Of a stretch of 41,630 bases of DNA, positions 16,954 to 24,204 are shown piece by piece. Origin of the DNA: an uncultured Candidatus Saccharibacteria bacterium (GTDB lineage Bacteria > Patescibacteriota > Saccharimonadia > Saccharimonadales > Saccharimonadaceae). Where the stretch lies: positions 1 through 41,630 of the forward strand of contig CAMYWN010000002.1 in the NCBI GenBank assembly GCA_947302765.1, written 5' to 3'. The stretch's first letter is position 1. Each line of letters opens with the position of its first letter. Position numbers and translations under genes: made by a program. The notes beneath the pieces were generated by a model, which was not told the DNA's origin, searched no databases, and was given only the letters and a program-made list of their open reading frames with translations.

Positions 16954-16992
16954 ATCCCCCCTCTAAGACCACCCGTGTAAAGCGGTCAGTCT

Positions 16993-18381
16993 TTATTGTA
17001 GTTTTTTGCGGCTAGCAATGTAGTAGCCAAGCGTGGTTACTACCGAACCCGCACCAAGTGCACCAGTCACAATTGTTTCCGGACCAGTGCTCACGATAGC
17101 CTTAGGAGTCTCCACTGGAGTCTCTGGCTTCGGATCCTCCGGAGTCGGAGTTGGCGTTGGTGTTGGTGTTGGTGTAGGTGTTGGTGTAGGTGTTGGCTCC
17201 GGATCATCAGGCTTTGGAGTCTCACAAGTCTTTGCTACGTATACCTGCGCCGAATCCTGTACAGCAAATCCGTTAGCACTTGCTTTAGCCCAGTTAATTA
17301 ACCTATTGGTTTTATTACACTCTAGGTTTTCATCAACAACTTCCGCAACGAAGTAAAGGTACGCATCACCATTGACGGCGTAGTTACCAACATTTACTGC
17401 ATCAATCGTCGGATCTTTATAAGCTAATCCCTTCGGATGACTTGCGTTCTTTAATTGTGCAGAATCTTTCACGTACTTCAAGTTCTTTGGCAAAGAATCT
17501 CGAATCATTACATCTTTTACCATAGAGGCATTTAAGTTCTTATAATGAATTCTAAACTCTACTTTGTCGCCAACTTTTGCATCAACAGACTCGGTAAACT
17601 TATCCGAAGTACCTGCCTTGCGTACAACCTTTTCGATCGAAGTGGATTCAAAGACTGGTTTGACTTCAATCGTATAGTATGAAGCATATTCGTAACAACC
17701 AGGAACTTTACCGTCTTCCTTGGTCTTATAGCTTACTTTCACGCCATTACTACCAACGATCGAATCGCCAACAGTTTTACCACCTTTTGCACCATAATAG
17801 TTGCTTTCTAGAAGCGAGCTCCCCTCAACATAGTCAAGGAAAAAGTTTCTTCCGTCCGCACTCTTAAAATCAACATAGTCCCAGTAAGAACTAATCGCTG
17901 TTCCAGGAGCGTCAATAAAACCATTCACTCGCTGAGTCGTCCCCACTACCTCGGGAATCTGGAAAGAAACCTTCACATCATTCGCCGTAGCTTTCTCACC
18001 ATTTGGGTTATTGTTGTGTACATAAAGGCGAACAACGTAAGTCTTCCCCTCTTCTACGGTAATCGTATTACCTTCCCAAACGTTGTTTTTTCCATTATTG
18101 CCAGTCGATGCATCTCTCGCGCCCACGAAATTCCTTTCGTCAGTTAGCGGGATAATCACCCCTGCTTCTTTATCCTTTGCGGATAGATTATCATTAGAAT
18201 CTTTAATTGAGTTAAAAACGATTTTATCCCCCAATGCACCGTCGTTAATCTCTGCAATAGTATAGGTCCTCCGACCTTCGCCCGCGTTACCCCAAGCACT
18301 AACAACCGCTGGAGCAATCGCTACGGCGGAAACAGCTATTGCAACTGTCGCGCCGAGCGTAATTTTTAATTTCTTACTCAT
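16993..18381 (-). CDS. Cell-surface protein with DUF11-like domain, TP repeat and STGP sorting-type tail
   Basis: 462 aa. Signal peptide MSKKLKITLGATVAIAVSAV..VVSAW, two extracellular beta-rich regions, and a DUF11-like module (about 255-385: AKVGDKVEFRIHYKN...VMIRDSLPKNLKYVKDS...). A Pro-Thr repeat (about residues 396-416) spans the wall. The C-terminus has a tripartite sorting-type signal: STGPET, a hydrophobic stretch (VTGALGAGSVVTTLGYYIA) and SRKKLQ. The motif is not LPXTG; the STGP variant and its use by a sortase are inferred. No sortase gene is in the window. SD AAGAAAGGA precedes the start, and a perfect 8-bp hairpin (18489-18508) lies in the long leader. Confidence 0.8.
   Translation of the reverse strand: MSKKLKITLGATVAIAVSAVAIAPAVVSAWGNAGEGRRTYTIAEINDGALGDKIVFNSIKDSNDNLSAKDKEAGVIIPLTDERNFVGARDASTGNNGKNNVWEGNTITVEEGKTYVVRLYVHNNNPNGEKATANDVKVSFQIPEVVGTTQRVNGFIDAPGTAISSYWDYVDFKSADGRNFFLDYVEGSSLLESNYYGAKGGKTVGDSIVGSNGVKVSYKTKEDGKVPGCYEYASYYTIEVKPVFESTSIEKVVRKAGTSDKFTESVDAKVGDKVEFRIHYKNLNASMVKDVMIRDSLPKNLKYVKDSAQLKNASHPKGLAYKDPTIDAVNVGNYAVNGDAYLYFVAEVVDENLECNKTNRLINWAKASANGFAVQDSAQVYVAKTCETPKPDDPEPTPTPTPTPTPTPTPTPTPEDPKPETPVETPKAIVSTGPETIVTGALGAGSVVTTLGYYIASRKKLQ
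17147..17195. repeat. Hexanucleotide repeat encoding Thr-Pro
   Basis: GGTGTT/GGTGTA/GGCGTT units in tandem (plus strand), about eight copies, coding the PT linker of the surface protein. Copy number change would alter linker length in frame. Confidence 0.75.
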
Positions 18382-18488
18382 ATAATTCCTTTCTTAAACA
18401 TTTATGAATAATATCTTTTTGCTAGCCGACTTGTTAATATTCGTCTTTACAGCCAAATCATCTCAAATTTCAATTCTTGGAGTGAGGC

Positions 18489-18508
18489 CTGGCGATACTA
18501 ATCGCCAG
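18489..18508 (-). promoter_or_regulatory. Leader hairpin upstream of the DUF11-like surface gene
   Basis: CTGGCGAT-ACTA-ATCGCCAG, perfect 8-bp stem extended by partial pairing, no T-run. It lies about 110-125 bp before the start codon. Confidence 0.45.
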
Positions 18509-18570
18509 ACCCAAATAAAGTACAAAAGATCTTTTGCCTATCTTCCAGGCCCCACCCTCTATGCTATCTA

Positions 18571-20466
18571 TCAATCCTCGGGGACGAATTCTCCGTCCCC
18601 TCCTTCAGTTTCAGTTGGCGCTGTTGCGCCGTCCGCAGCACCTCGGTTCGAGACAGGATCCTGTGTATAGTCCATTTTGTTTTCATGGTCTACAACCGAT
18701 TTCTGCTCTTGTTTATGCTGCTCAACAGGCGGTGTCTCCGGCTTTTTCTGGGGCGTCTCTGAGACAGGCTTCGTTTCCTGTCTCGGATCGCTCTTCTGCT
18801 CCTCACCAGAGCTACTACCGCCAGAAGAACTGCTGCCTCCACCGCTATTGTCTCCGCCACCTTTGGACGCCTCTCCCCTGTTTACGGGATCCTGCTTCGG
18901 AGCCTTGGGCTTCGGAGTTGGATCGCTTCCGCCACCAGGAACCGGTGTCGGCGTTGCTGTCGGCTTCGGCGTTGGCGCTGCTGTCGGCTTCGGTGTCGGC
19001 GTCGGCGGATCATAGCCCTTCGGCATCTCCGGCACCTTCTCCGTCGGGATATTCATCTCCTTAGAAATAGGAGTAACAGTTCCGTCCCTCCGGAAAACGG
19101 CACAGACATTACAACATTGAAGCCTGAAGCCCAGGCCAACGTCATTTTGGCGATCACCCCCCTTAGTCCTGAGCCAAGCAATCAAAATGTCGCCACTCTG
19201 ATGAGTCTCAGCGACCACTACGTGCGGAATTCCTTCTCGAGTATAGATGTCGAGATAATACTGGTCTATGACATCCTCACTCTGGACTAGGTCCAATTCT
19301 CTGGTCTCGTTGTTCAGCATATCCAGAAACTTTTCGGAAAGATTCACGAAAGTTCCGGGCGTATTGAAAAAGTCCTCAACCATAAGGTTTATGGACTTTG
19401 CCCACTCGGCATTGTCCCCATTGTAGTAATCACCACAAAGGTCAGTATGCCTGATCTGGTCCGCGGTCGAAATTGCTTCGGCCAGAATAAACGGGTCCTC
19501 TTCCATCATTGCTTTGATGGTTCGCCAATAATCGGACTTCGTTTTGTCCTGGCTAAGGATGTTTGGCCCAAAATAACTATTGTTATCCGGGTCATCATCC
19601 GTCGTCAACGGAAAATTATGAAACACAAATTCCGGATGCTTCTTTACAACACCAGCATAAGTATTCCATTTTACCGGGACAGATTCCTCAGCTTCCGCCT
19701 CGGTTTCTGTCGCAGCTGCTACAGACTCCTCTGCCGCCTCAGCGGCGACAGATTCATCATCTGCCACCTCGGCAACGACAGATTCGTCATCAGTCTCAGC
19801 CGGAGCGGCCTCCTTAGAGTTGCCAAAGATTCTTCCGAAGAATTCCTTCAGCCCCTCAAAGGCCTCACTGTCTGTAGCAAAGACAGACGGAATGCCCGCC
19901 TTGACTGATTTCGACTGCGGTACTGCTACTGCAGCAGATACGACCGAAGAAATGGTCATGATCACCACCAATGCGATAGCAATCCACCGCACAGCAGCGA
20001 CACCTCGGCTGTACCGCCTCTGACGGCAGAAAGTCGACCAGACAGCGGCTAGCAGCACAATAAAAGCAATTGCCAGAGCCCAGCTCCCGAACACCATCGC
20101 TGAATGATTACTGCCAAGCCCTCTCACGAAACAATCGAGAGAGTAAGCCAGCGGCAGCCAGCAAAAGCAAGGGATAAGGATAGTAGCACAAATAGCACTA
20201 CTTACCCTCAGAGAGTCCCTTTCTCCAGCAGCAATATCGCGCCACGCAATAAAAGAATACACAATATTAATGCCAGCAACGAGTTGCAGCCCAAAGCTCA
20301 CCAAGGGACGAGAAGCTACCGCAAATCTCATTACAGCCGTCGCCATAAGCGCAACAACTGCCCCGTTTGTCGCTGCTCTACGCTTTCTCTGCCCCGTTGT
20401 CTTCGGGAAAATAGCATAGAACAGAAGACTACAGATCACAAAATAAAACACATACATAACTAACAT
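18571..20466 (-). CDS. Polytopic membrane protein with large Pro/Ser-rich surface domain
   Basis: 631 aa from ATG 20466, chosen because GGGAGG lies nine bases upstream. Residues about 1-200 hold five to six hydrophobic helices (MYVFYFVICSLLFYAI, YSFIAWRD, LALAFIVLLAAVWS-like, IAIALVVIMTISSVVSAAVAV). After that follows a Glu/Ala-rich repeat (ESVVAEVADDESVAAEAAEE), a folded domain (about 270-490) with several Cys, then TPKPTAAPTPKPTATPTP, GGGS/SSGG runs and a Glu/Gln-rich tail without membrane anchor. I do not recognise the folded domain. Transcription comes from the consensus promoter at 20611-20639, with a long leader holding a hairpin and an AGAT repeat. Confidence 0.7.
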   Translation of the reverse strand: MLVMYVFYFVICSLLFYAIFPKTTGQRKRRAATNGAVVALMATAVMRFAVASRPLVSFGLQLVAGINIVYSFIAWRDIAAGERDSLRVSSAICATILIPCFCWLPLAYSLDCFVRGLGSNHSAMVFGSWALAIAFIVLLAAVWSTFCRQRRYSRGVAAVRWIAIALVVIMTISSVVSAAVAVPQSKSVKAGIPSVFATDSEAFEGLKEFFGRIFGNSKEAAPAETDDESVVAEVADDESVAAEAAEESVAAATETEAEAEESVPVKWNTYAGVVKKHPEFVFHNFPLTTDDDPDNNSYFGPNILSQDKTKSDYWRTIKAMMEEDPFILAEAISTADQIRHTDLCGDYYNGDNAEWAKSINLMVEDFFNTPGTFVNLSEKFLDMLNNETRELDLVQSEDVIDQYYLDIYTREGIPHVVVAETHQSGDILIAWLRTKGGDRQNDVGLGFRLQCCNVCAVFRRDGTVTPISKEMNIPTEKVPEMPKGYDPPTPTPKPTAAPTPKPTATPTPVPGGGSDPTPKPKAPKQDPVNRGEASKGGGDNSGGGSSSSGGSSSGEEQKSDPRQETKPVSETPQKKPETPPVEQHKQEQKSVVDHENKMDYTQDPVSNRGAADGATAPTETEGGDGEFVPED

Positions 20467-20500
20467 AATTCGCATCCTCCCAACATATAACAATAATCAT

Positions 20501-20520
20501 AGATAGATAGATAGATAGAT
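20501..20520. repeat. (AGAT)5 tetranucleotide repeat in the leader
   Basis: Five perfect AGAT copies 34-54 bp upstream of the 20466 start codon, between a hairpin and the SD. Confidence 0.9.
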
Positions 20521-20523
20521 TTT

Positions 20524-20547
20524 CTCAGATTTCTTTTGAAACCTGAG
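20524..20547 (-). promoter_or_regulatory. Leader hairpin before the AGAT repeat
   Basis: 10-bp arms 20524-20533 and 20538-20547, loop of four; the only irregularity is a G-U pair in the minus-strand RNA. Not followed by a U-run. Confidence 0.6.
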
Positions 20548-20610
20548 ATGATTTGGTTGTTAAGGGCCCTCTTGTTTCGTGAGAAAATACCCAAAACTCA
20601 GACTGATTTC

Positions 20611-20639
20611 AGTATATCACACTTTAGCAATTTTGTCAA
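20611..20639 (-). promoter_or_regulatory. Consensus promoter for the 631-aa surface gene
   Basis: Minus-strand TTGACA (20639-20634), 17-bp spacer, TATACT (20616-20611). Predicted leader is about 138 nt. Confidence 0.8.
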
Positions 20640-20810
20640 TAAAAATACCACTTTTCTCGCTTATGTCTAAATACCTTTCCATAAAACTCTAAATTATAGC
20701 ATTAGCTAAAGCAATATAGACTCTTAGAAAGAGATACACTGAGTCAAGTAAAACAACCCGGAAGCCTGCATCACTTTCATCATCTCGCAACCAGAAAACG
20801 TCCCAATTTA
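20640..20810. other. Intergenic region, no gene seen
   Basis: AT-rich sequence between the promoter at 20611-20639 and the terminator at 20811; no ORF or RNA gene that I can support. Confidence 0.5.
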
Positions 20811-20834
20811 AAAAGCCAGCCCTTTGGGCTAGCT
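20811..20834 (-). terminator. Terminator of the 195-aa membrane protein gene
   Basis: AGCCAGCCC (20814-20822) / GGGCTAGCT (20826-20834), G-U tolerated in the minus RNA, followed on the minus strand by a T-run. Confidence 0.8.
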
Positions 20835-20839
20835 CACTT

Positions 20840-21427
20840 TTAGATAAATAATTTCACTATAGATACAAACATCCGCCAGAATATTATTAATCCAGCTATC
20901 CACCCAATTATGACCACTGGCGCTCTCCAACGCCGAAGCCCCAGTCGACTCAAGTACACAATCCACACTACAACCTCGATTAACACTAAGAATCCTAAAT
21001 TATAGTACCAGATCATTATCCGTGTAACATCTTTCACACCAAGGAGCCCCTCGATAAAGCTTGCAAACGTAAATGCAAACCCAAGCCACAGTAGAAAGAA
21101 TAATATGGTAGCGAAAAATGCGCGAGAAACCCCAATTTCTGAAACCCCCGGCCCAGAAAGCACTACCCAAGCGACTAAGCTTAACAGGATGACAAACACG
21201 GCTAAACTCATTGCAAGCACAGACGTCACGGGGCTTATTAAGAGTAATCTACTTAAGATAATTGCAAGAGTAACAAAAAAACTATACACTCCAGAACTCC
21301 GAGTTTTCCCTGTATCGTTCAAATAAACAGTTTCGCCAATCACTTCCACAGAAAGCCACCAAATCACAAAGAAATAAAGTGCAATTATACCGAATTCTCT
21401 TAATGCAAATAATACTTCCTCTAACAT
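20840..21427 (-). CDS. Hypothetical polytopic membrane protein, 195 aa
   Basis: About five to six hydrophobic helices with little loop sequence (FGIIALYFFVIWWLSVEVI, VTLAIILSRLLLI, VLAMSLAVFVILLSLVAWVVL, FFATILFFLLWLGFAFTF, LGFLVLIEVVVWIVYL, VVIIGWIAGLIIFW). No charged motif that identifies a family. SD GGAAGGG sits five bases upstream of the ATG. It is a single-gene unit: TTGACA-N17-CATAAT promoter with a palindrome at the -10, and an intrinsic terminator directly after the stop. Function unknown. Confidence 0.7.
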   Translation of the reverse strand: MLEEVLFALREFGIIALYFFVIWWLSVEVIGETVYLNDTGKTRSSGVYSFFVTLAIILSRLLLISPVTSVLAMSLAVFVILLSLVAWVVLSGPGVSEIGVSRAFFATILFFLLWLGFAFTFASFIEGLLGVKDVTRIMIWYYNLGFLVLIEVVVWIVYLSRLGLRRWRAPVVIIGWIAGLIIFWRMFVSIVKLFI

Positions 21428-21516
21428 TCCAACCCTTCCTTTCCTTAGTCATACCAAGCGCTACTGTGTTGTTCGGAATCTAATACTAGATACTTCCATG
21501 CCTCATGAACATGAAC

Positions 21517-21534
21517 TGTGTCTATTATGACACA
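21517..21534 (-). promoter_or_regulatory. Palindrome overlapping the -10, possible operator
   Basis: TGTGTC-TATTAT-GACACA, perfect 6-bp arms around a 6-bp centre that contains the -10 of the promoter at 21524-21552. Confidence 0.5.
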
Positions 21535-21552
21535 GCCCATAATATTTGTCAA
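21524..21552 (-). promoter_or_regulatory. Promoter of the 195-aa membrane protein gene
   Basis: Minus-strand TTGACA (21552-21547), 17-bp spacer, CATAAT (21529-21524); leader of about 90 nt. Confidence 0.75.
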
Positions 21553-21850
21553 AATAACACCTCAGTGGACCCCTAAATCATTTTGCTCACTAATAGGGTT
21601 CCTTCAAAATCTATGCTTTATCCATAGGCGACCGAATCTGAAGACTCACGTTCAAAATACATAAATACCTAGCCAATTTTACCTGTATAGTTATTTTTTT
21701 CGATTAAATAATATCATTTAGGTATGCGAGTCAACTAGTAAAACGTTCAGCCCTCTATCTCCACCCTAAACAAAGTATCCTAGCTGTCACCCTCCAAATT
21801 TGAACTAATCATTCAATAAAACAGTCCAAATCATCTAAATCTTGAACATT
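21553..21850. other. Intergenic region of about 300 bp, nothing recognised
   Basis: AT-rich, no ORF with a plausible SD, no tRNA-like fold or tandem repeat noticed. Confidence 0.5.
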
Positions 21851-21876
21851 TAAAAAGACCAGCCCGAAAGCTGGTC
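21851..21876 (-). terminator. Terminator of the 160-aa gene
   Basis: GACCAGC (21857-21863) / GCTGGTC (21870-21876), with a T-run on the minus strand after the stem. Confidence 0.8.
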
Positions 21877-21892
21877 CATTGTTGGTGGGATT

Positions 21893-22375
21893 TTAGAACT
21901 TGAGCTTACTTCCAGTATTATACTTTTTCAGCTCAATGGTGAACATGCCGCCGAGATCTTTATCATAATCACCCTCCAGATCTTCTCCGCAGCACACGTA
22001 AAAATCCAAAGGAATATATGTATCCACTTCGCGAAGTTCGAACGTGTTTGCCAAAAACACAACCCCTGATTTTTTCAGGTCCTCTTTTTTTGGTACACCA
22101 AGCTGCACGTGGATACGGCTAGAGTAATTTTTACCCTTCTCAACCGCTTCGCGGTCCGGGTCAATATCCACGTCGACATCCTCGGGACGTCTCCCCACGA
22201 GATCAAGTCCCAGATACATCGTAGTCGAACCAGTTGTGAATGTTTTTTCGATGATGGCATACTTAACTCCGGCTTTTACGCCAGAATTTCTTACGACCAC
22301 AGATGGAGAGGACGATGTCCTATTTACGTCTTGCCCCGTCATCCAATCGTACGCACTCTTAAATACATTCGCCAT
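21893..22375 (-). CDS. Hypothetical protein, 160 aa
   Basis: Soluble-looking, no signal peptide. An N-terminal amphipathic segment (MANVFKSAYDWMTGQ) and Ser-rich linker lead into a beta-rich domain with patches GVKYAIIEKTFTTGSTTMYL, VDVDIDPDREAVEKGKN and TFELREVDTYIPLDFYVCCGEDL (two adjacent Cys). I do not recognise it. SD AAGGAGGGA lies six bases before the ATG; promoter at 22431-22459; terminator right after the stop. Monocistronic. Confidence 0.65.
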   Translation of the reverse strand: MANVFKSAYDWMTGQDVNRTSSSPSVVVRNSGVKAGVKYAIIEKTFTTGSTTMYLGLDLVGRRPEDVDVDIDPDREAVEKGKNYSSRIHVQLGVPKKEDLKKSGVVFLANTFELREVDTYIPLDFYVCCGEDLEGDYDKDLGGMFTIELKKYNTGSKLKF

Positions 22376-22430
22376 ATATTATCCCTCCTTAAATGACATT
22401 TTTTAAACAACTTCCCCAACCAACACCATC

Positions 22431-22459
22431 ATATTATCACACTATACACTATTTGTCAA
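22431..22459 (-). promoter_or_regulatory. Promoter of the 160-aa gene
   Basis: Minus-strand TTGACA (22459-22454), 17-bp spacer, TAATAT (22436-22431). Confidence 0.65.
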
Positions 22460-22558
22460 TACTTTCATAATAAACTTATCCTAAATCAAGTTTTCCCCAT
22501 TACAACACCCCCTGCCAAAACGAGCAATTACAACAAACTACCAAAACGTATATTGAAG

Positions 22559-22670
22559 CCGGCCACTAGAATAGCTTATCAAAGCAACCCTCTAGGATAG
22601 TTTATCGAGGCAACCCTCTAGGATAGCCCATCGAGGCAACCCTCTAGGATAGCTTATCGAAACAGCTCAT
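22559..22670. repeat. 26-bp tandem repeat array
   Basis: Units start at 22585, 22611 and 22637 (CAACCCTCTAGGATAG...ATCGAGG), with degenerate partial copies on each side. No unique spacers between units, so not CRISPR. It sits just after the stop codon of the minus-strand gene at 22670. Confidence 0.85.
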
Positions 22671-23257
22671 CAAATAAAGCCGTCGAAACCAACCGCCGGA
22701 CCAGTCTCAATATCGTATATCAGGTTCCCACAATACTCAATAAACATCCGCTTGGGTATAACTTTAGACACACCGCCAGTCGTGCTGTTAGGCACACCAT
22801 CGGTCGTGCTGTTAGGCACACCATCAGCTGCACTATTGAGTGCACTATCAGCCACGCCGCCAGGCACAGCATCAATCGCAACGTCAAGCGAATTATCAAG
22901 CGGATATCCGCTGATTTCTACCCACGCCTCACGCCAACCTATCGTAAGAAGACCAAGCATGCGTTCGCTTATCTTCTTTTCCCAATCATTCTTCAACTCC
23001 GCAAAATGTAACGACTCTTTTTTACCAGTTTTATGATAAAAAACCACTACTGTTACATTGATATCCCTCAACCCCCTATAGCCCTCAAGCGCTTGCATAA
23101 ACATTTCCCAAAACTCCCGAGTACATTTACCCATCTCGTTAGATTCATTCAATGCATCAAACGCCACAAAAGTTGCCGTTATACATTTCTCATATCTATA
23201 AATCACAAAGATAAGCACAGCCCCAACTATTTTCACTATTTCACAAATATGCAACAT
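22670..23257 (-). CDS. Hypothetical protein with N-terminal hydrophobic segment and internal repeat
   Basis: 195 aa from ATG 23257 (SD AGGTGA; an in-frame GTG nine bases upstream is too close to the SD). A short hydrophobic start (IVKIVGAVLIFVIYRY) may anchor it. The middle (ECITATFVAFDALN region to ELKNDWEKKISERM) is alpha/beta. Residues about 130-170 are imperfect eight-residue repeats (DGVPNSTT type) encoded by 24-bp units, after which MFIEYCGNLIYDIE resumes a structured region. Not recognised. Promoter at 23352-23380. Confidence 0.6.
   Translation of the reverse strand: MLHICEIVKIVGAVLIFVIYRYEKCITATFVAFDALNESNEMGKCTREFWEMFMQALEGYRGLRDINVTVVVFYHKTGKKESLHFAELKNDWEKKISERMLGLLTIGWREAWVEISGYPLDNSLDVAIDAVPGGVADSALNSAADGVPNSTTDGVPNSTTGGVSKVIPKRMFIEYCGNLIYDIETGPAVGFDGFI
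22765..22875. repeat. 24-bp in-frame tandem repeat
   Basis: Successive 24-bp units (with GTGCTGTTAGGCACACCATC as core, plus strand) encode GVPNSTTD/GVPNSTTG, flanked by more degenerate copies. Confidence 0.8.
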
Positions 23258-23351
23258 TATCTTCACCTCTTTCTTAAACTACAATTTCAAGCTAATCCTC
23301 ACAGATTTACAGCCTAGACACCAATTCCACCGACTGGTGCAATCTATCTTT

Positions 23352-23380
23352 ATTATATCATATAATACGCGATTAGTCAA
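23352..23380 (-). promoter_or_regulatory. Promoter of the 195-aa repeat-containing gene
   Basis: Minus-strand TTGACT (23380-23375), 17-bp spacer, TGA-TATAAT (23357-23352). Confidence 0.75.
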
Positions 23381-23414
23381 TAATTCACCCCTGTTGCATT
23401 TTTCTCCCAAGTAT

Positions 23415-23422
23415 GCTACAAT
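23415..23422 (+). promoter_or_regulatory. Extended -10 of rpsJ
   Basis: TGC-TACAAT; start expected near 23429, leader of about 67 nt. Confidence 0.5.
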
Positions 23423-23448
23423 TAAAACATATTAACATTAATTATCAA

Positions 23449-23483
23449 GCCCGAAAAACTCATGTCTTTCGAGGTTATCGGGC
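23449..23483 (+). promoter_or_regulatory. rpsJ leader hairpin
   Basis: GCCCGA (23449-23454) pairs with TCGGGC (23478-23483), directly before the SD AGAAAGG at 23485-23491. Possible autoregulatory site; inferred only from position. Confidence 0.45.
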
Positions 23484-23495
23484 CAGAAAGGTAAT

Positions 23496-23822
23496 ATGCC
23501 AGAAGCAAAAAAAGATGAGGGCCTCAAAATCAGGATTCGCCTCAAAGCTTACGATCATCGCGTAATTGATCAAAGCGCCAAACAAATCGTCGATACGGCT
23601 ATCCGTACCGGCGCCAAGGTGAGCGGGCCTATCCCTCTACCTACTAAACGTTCAACTTTCACCGTCGTGAAATCCCCACACGTCTACAAGACTGGTGGCG
23701 AAGCTTTCGAGATGAAAGTCCACAAGCGTCTAATCGATATCTCAAACGCCACCCCAAAGACCATCGAGAGTTTGCAAAACCTCTCCCTCCCGGCCGGCGT
23801 AGATGCAGAAATCAAGATGTAA
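23496..23822 (+). CDS. rpsJ: 30S ribosomal protein uS10
   Basis: 108 aa. S10 features: [61 protein letters not shown], as expected for the 30S head protein that also acts in NusB-dependent antitermination. Start fixed by AGAAAGG. Unusually, it is not followed by rplC/rplD: an intrinsic terminator and convergent tRNA genes come next, so it stands alone here with its own promoter and leader hairpin. Confidence 0.96.
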   Translation: MPEAKKDEGLKIRIRLKAYDHRVIDQSAKQIVDTAIRTGAKVSGPIPLPTKRSTFTVVKSPHVYKTGGEAFEMKVHKRLIDISNATPKTIESLQNLSLPAGVDAEIKM

Positions 23823-23836
23823 TCCATCTTATCGTT

Positions 23837-23867
23837 CCAAACCTCTCCCACTCGGAGAGGTTTTTGG
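23837..23867 (+). terminator. rpsJ terminator
   Basis: AAACCTCTCC (23839-23848) / GGAGAGGTTT (23854-23863) followed by T-run. Confidence 0.88.
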
Positions 23868-23877
23868 TATCAAACAA

Positions 23878-23900
23878 AAATAACCATAAATGGTTATTTT
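23878..23900. terminator. Terminator of the tRNA unit (bidirectional shape)
   Basis: AAATAACCA (23878-23886) / TGGTTATTT (23891-23899); T-run on both strands. Ends the minus-strand tRNA-His/tRNA-Gly transcript. Confidence 0.75.
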
Positions 23901-23909
23901 TACTTTTCT

Positions 23910-23984
23910 TGGTGCGGGTAGAGAGAATCGAACTCTCATCTCAAGTTTGGAAAACTTGCATACTAACCACTGTACTATACCCGC
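23910..23984 (-). tRNA. tRNA-Gly (anticodon TCC)
   Basis: Cloverleaf with 7-bp acceptor GCGGGTA/TACCCGC, T-loop GTTCGATTC, anticodon loop TTTCCAA, and genomically encoded CCA. Located nine bases downstream of tRNA-His on the same strand. Confidence 0.95.
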
Positions 23985-23992
23985 ATTGTTAA

Positions 23993-24070
23993 TGGGGTGG
24001 GATATCGGGATCGAACCGACGACCTTCTGGACCACAATCAGACGCTCTAACCATCTGAGCTAATCCCACC
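23993..24070 (-). tRNA. tRNA-His (anticodon GTG)
   Basis: Acceptor GTGGGAT/ATCCCAC with encoded G-1 opposite C73, the histidine identity element, anticodon loop TTGTGGT and CCA encoded. The anticodon stem (TCTGA/CCAGA) has an A31-C39 mismatch. Promoter -10 lies nine bases upstream. Confidence 0.94.
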
Positions 24071-24079
24071 ATACCCTAT

Positions 24080-24088
24080 ATTATATCA
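24080..24088 (-). promoter_or_regulatory. Extended -10 of the tRNA-His/tRNA-Gly unit
   Basis: Minus-strand TGA-TATAAT nine bases before G-1, so the primary transcript would have only about 2-3 nt of 5' leader. Confidence 0.6.
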
Positions 24089-24204
24089 TATAGATCCCAA
24101 AAATCCCAATAACTCTTCATATCAAAACTTACTCTCTACAGAACCTAAAAACTCATAAAAACCTTAACCCAACCCATTTTCTACTACACTATCAGCCCCT
24201 ACTA

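Noticed and set aside
22559-22670. CRISPR array
   Set aside because: Repeats are contiguous 26-bp units with no unique spacers and no cas genes nearby.
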